From contig CALRGL010000072.1 in NCBI GenBank assembly GCA_943357275.1, forward strand, positions 1-5,043: a DNA stretch of 5,043 nt. Reading direction: 5' to 3'. A program made the position numbers and the translations under genes. The notes under the pieces are model-generated. The model searched no databases and was not told where the DNA came from. It saw nothing but the letters and a program-made list of their open reading frames with translations. The DNA comes from Candidatus Uhrbacteria bacterium RIFOXYB12_FULL_58_10 (lineage in GTDB: Bacteria; Patescibacteriota; Patescibacteriia; UBA9934; GWF2-40-263). Positions 4,170-5,043 of the stretch are shown one piece after another. How positions within the stretch are numbered: position 1 is the first letter of the stretch; every line of letters starts with the position of its first letter.

Positions 4170-4733
4170 ATGCATAAATTTCTAGCCATTCTCGGAGTTC
4201 TTGTCCTTGTGGGGGCAGGATGTTCTACGGAACCTTCCAAACCAACCACACGAGAAATGCCTCCATCCGCTCAAGACGAAGCTTCTATAGACAAAAAAAC
4301 CACATCAGACAACCAACCAAGTGAAGGAAGTGGTATTCAAGCAAAAGCCACGATTAAAGAAGAAGGAGAGGTTTCGACCATTAAAACCGAAGGAGGTGCA
4401 GCCCTTACCGTTGAAACAGATTCAGAAGAGGATGGTATTACGGATATTACCCTTGGAGCTCCCGTGGCACAAACGGTCAACATGCAGTCAGACAACTTCT
4501 CCTTCTCACCAAAAACGATTACCGCAAAAGCTGGTGACCGTGTCCGTATTGTCTTTTCAATGAACAGCGGATTTCACACGATTGTGATCGATGAAATTGG
4601 TTTGAAAGCAACTGTAGCACAAGGAGAAAGTATTACGTTCACCGCCCCATCCAAACCAGGTACCTATGCGTTCTACTGTGACGTTGGAAGCCATCGTGCC
4701 AATGGTATGGAAGGATCGCTTATCATAAAGTAA
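4170..4733 (+). CDS. Cupredoxin-domain lipoprotein with type-1 copper site
   Basis: This is a probable exported, lipid-anchored blue-copper protein of 187 aa. Residues 1-18 form a lipoprotein signal: a basic start, hydrophobic core and LVGAGC lipobox with C18 as the lipidated Cys. Residues 19 to about 95 are a low-complexity Ser/Thr/Glu/Lys/Pro-rich linker that would extend from the membrane. The cupredoxin domain spans about 100-187, opening with NFSFSPKTITAKAGDRVRIVF and ending in MEGSLIIK. All four type-1 copper ligands are present: H136 (FHT), C170, H175 and M180, in the C-x4-H-x4-M arrangement of single-domain cupredoxins. Electron transfer or copper handling outside the membrane is likely; no redox partner is encoded nearby. 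It is divergent from uvrC across 36 bp. No Shine-Dalgarno precedes the ATG, and TAACAT at 4158-4163 could serve as a -10 giving a leaderless or nearly leaderless transcript. Confidence 0.9.
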   Translation: MHKFLAILGVLVLVGAGCSTEPSKPTTREMPPSAQDEASIDKKTTSDNQPSEGSGIQAKATIKEEGEVSTIKTEGGAALTVETDSEEDGITDITLGAPVAQTVNMQSDNFSFSPKTITAKAGDRVRIVFSMNSGFHTIVIDEIGLKATVAQGESITFTAPSKPGTYAFYCDVGSHRANGMEGSLIIK

Positions 4734-4737
4734 ATTC

Positions 4738-4772
4738 AAAACCACCCTTGGACTAGCTAAGGGTGGTTTTTT
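4738..4772 (+). terminator. Strong intrinsic terminator after the cupredoxin gene, probably bidirectional
   Basis: CCACCCTT (4742-4749) pairs with AAGGGTGG (4759-4766), extended by AAAA/TTTT to 12 bp, with a 9-nt loop. Six T follow on the plus strand (4767-4772). On the minus strand the stem is followed by four T, so it can also end the convergent gene, whose stop codon is at 4774-4776. Confidence 0.85.
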
Positions 4773-4773
4773 A

Positions 4774-5043
4774 TTACTCACTATTTTTTTGTCTTCTCGG
4801 AGCATCCTTTAATCGATCAATCCGTAAAGAAAGCTGATCAAATTGAACTAACAATGGACTTGATTGAACTTCATTTTTGAAAACTTTCATCAAAGCTTCA
4901 TGATCCACGGCATCACGTTTGCCATCTAAGAGTCTCTTTTCTCGTTTCTCATTCAAGTACACTTTGCTCAAATCCTTATCAAAGACCGTTCCTTTATTAT
5001 GTTGGAGATCAAACGCTCGATCAATCCAAATCATATCTATGGA
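4774..5043 (-). CDS. Hypothetical charged protein, 5' end open at window edge
   Basis: I do not recognise this protein. The frame encodes 86 residues from an ATG at 5034, and three further codons to the edge are open without a stop, so the true start may lie outside. No Shine-Dalgarno is seen in the nine bases available. The product is strongly charged: Lys/Arg/Asp-rich from about residue 15 to 43, a possible helix at 44-57, and a second helix with Leu/Ile spacing (61-76) before a basic tail. There is no membrane segment. It converges on the cupredoxin gene and shares its terminator; the stop codon lies just beyond the stem. It could be the C-terminal part of a longer protein. Coding status is supported by the terminator placement and open frame only. 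Confidence 0.5.
   Translation of the reverse strand, partial: SIDMIWIDRAFDLQHNKGTVFDKDLSKVYLNEKREKRLLDGKRDAVDHEALMKVFKNEVQSSPLLVQFDQLSLRIDRLKDAPRRQKNSE

Overview
The window looks like a compact bacterial chromosome segment using the standard code: TGA ends mraZ and the second small membrane gene, and Trp is TGG in the recognised proteins. The short UvrC, small genes, tight spacing and a lipoprotein-anchored cupredoxin are compatible with a Candidate Phyla Radiation (Patescibacteria) genome. That assignment is inference; no rRNA or other phylogenetic marker lies in the window.

Left part (1-1427, minus strand): the start of a division and cell-wall (dcw) cluster. mraZ encodes the cluster's DNA-binding regulator and is followed by rsmH, the 16S rRNA m4C1402 methyltransferase, which runs off the left edge. 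The control region is unusually readable. It has a -35/-10 promoter with a 17-bp spacer, four TGG-core repeats at exactly 10-bp period across the promoter and early leader (probable MraZ boxes), and a perfect DnaA-box 9-mer upstream. Between mraZ and rsmH lie two hairpins that share bases, and a strong Shine-Dalgarno sequence that serves a five-codon ORF rather than rsmH itself.

Middle (1460-2561, plus strand): a good promoter divergent from mraZ drives two small membrane-protein genes (57 and 77 aa) of related layout. They end in a terminator that overlaps the second stop codon. A separate promoter then drives an unrecognised 149-aa soluble protein. Its terminator sits next to an oppositely oriented terminator for the convergent operon.

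Right part (2504-4772): a minus-strand pair, uvrC and a CBU_0592-like small membrane protein, separated by 2 nt. This UvrC is 439 aa. It keeps the GIY-YIG nuclease, four-Cys cluster, UVR motif and RNase H-like nuclease residues, but lacks the C-terminal helix-hairpin-helix domain and most of the usual inter-domain segment. Divergent from uvrC, across 36 bp, is a lipoprotein with a complete type-1 copper site, ended by a strong and probably bidirectional terminator. A minus-strand hypothetical ORF converges on it and is open at the right edge.

The most interesting material is the regulatory architecture around mraZ/rsmH, the two divergent small membrane proteins, and the reduced UvrC. I see no CRISPR array, insertion sequence, tRNA or rRNA.
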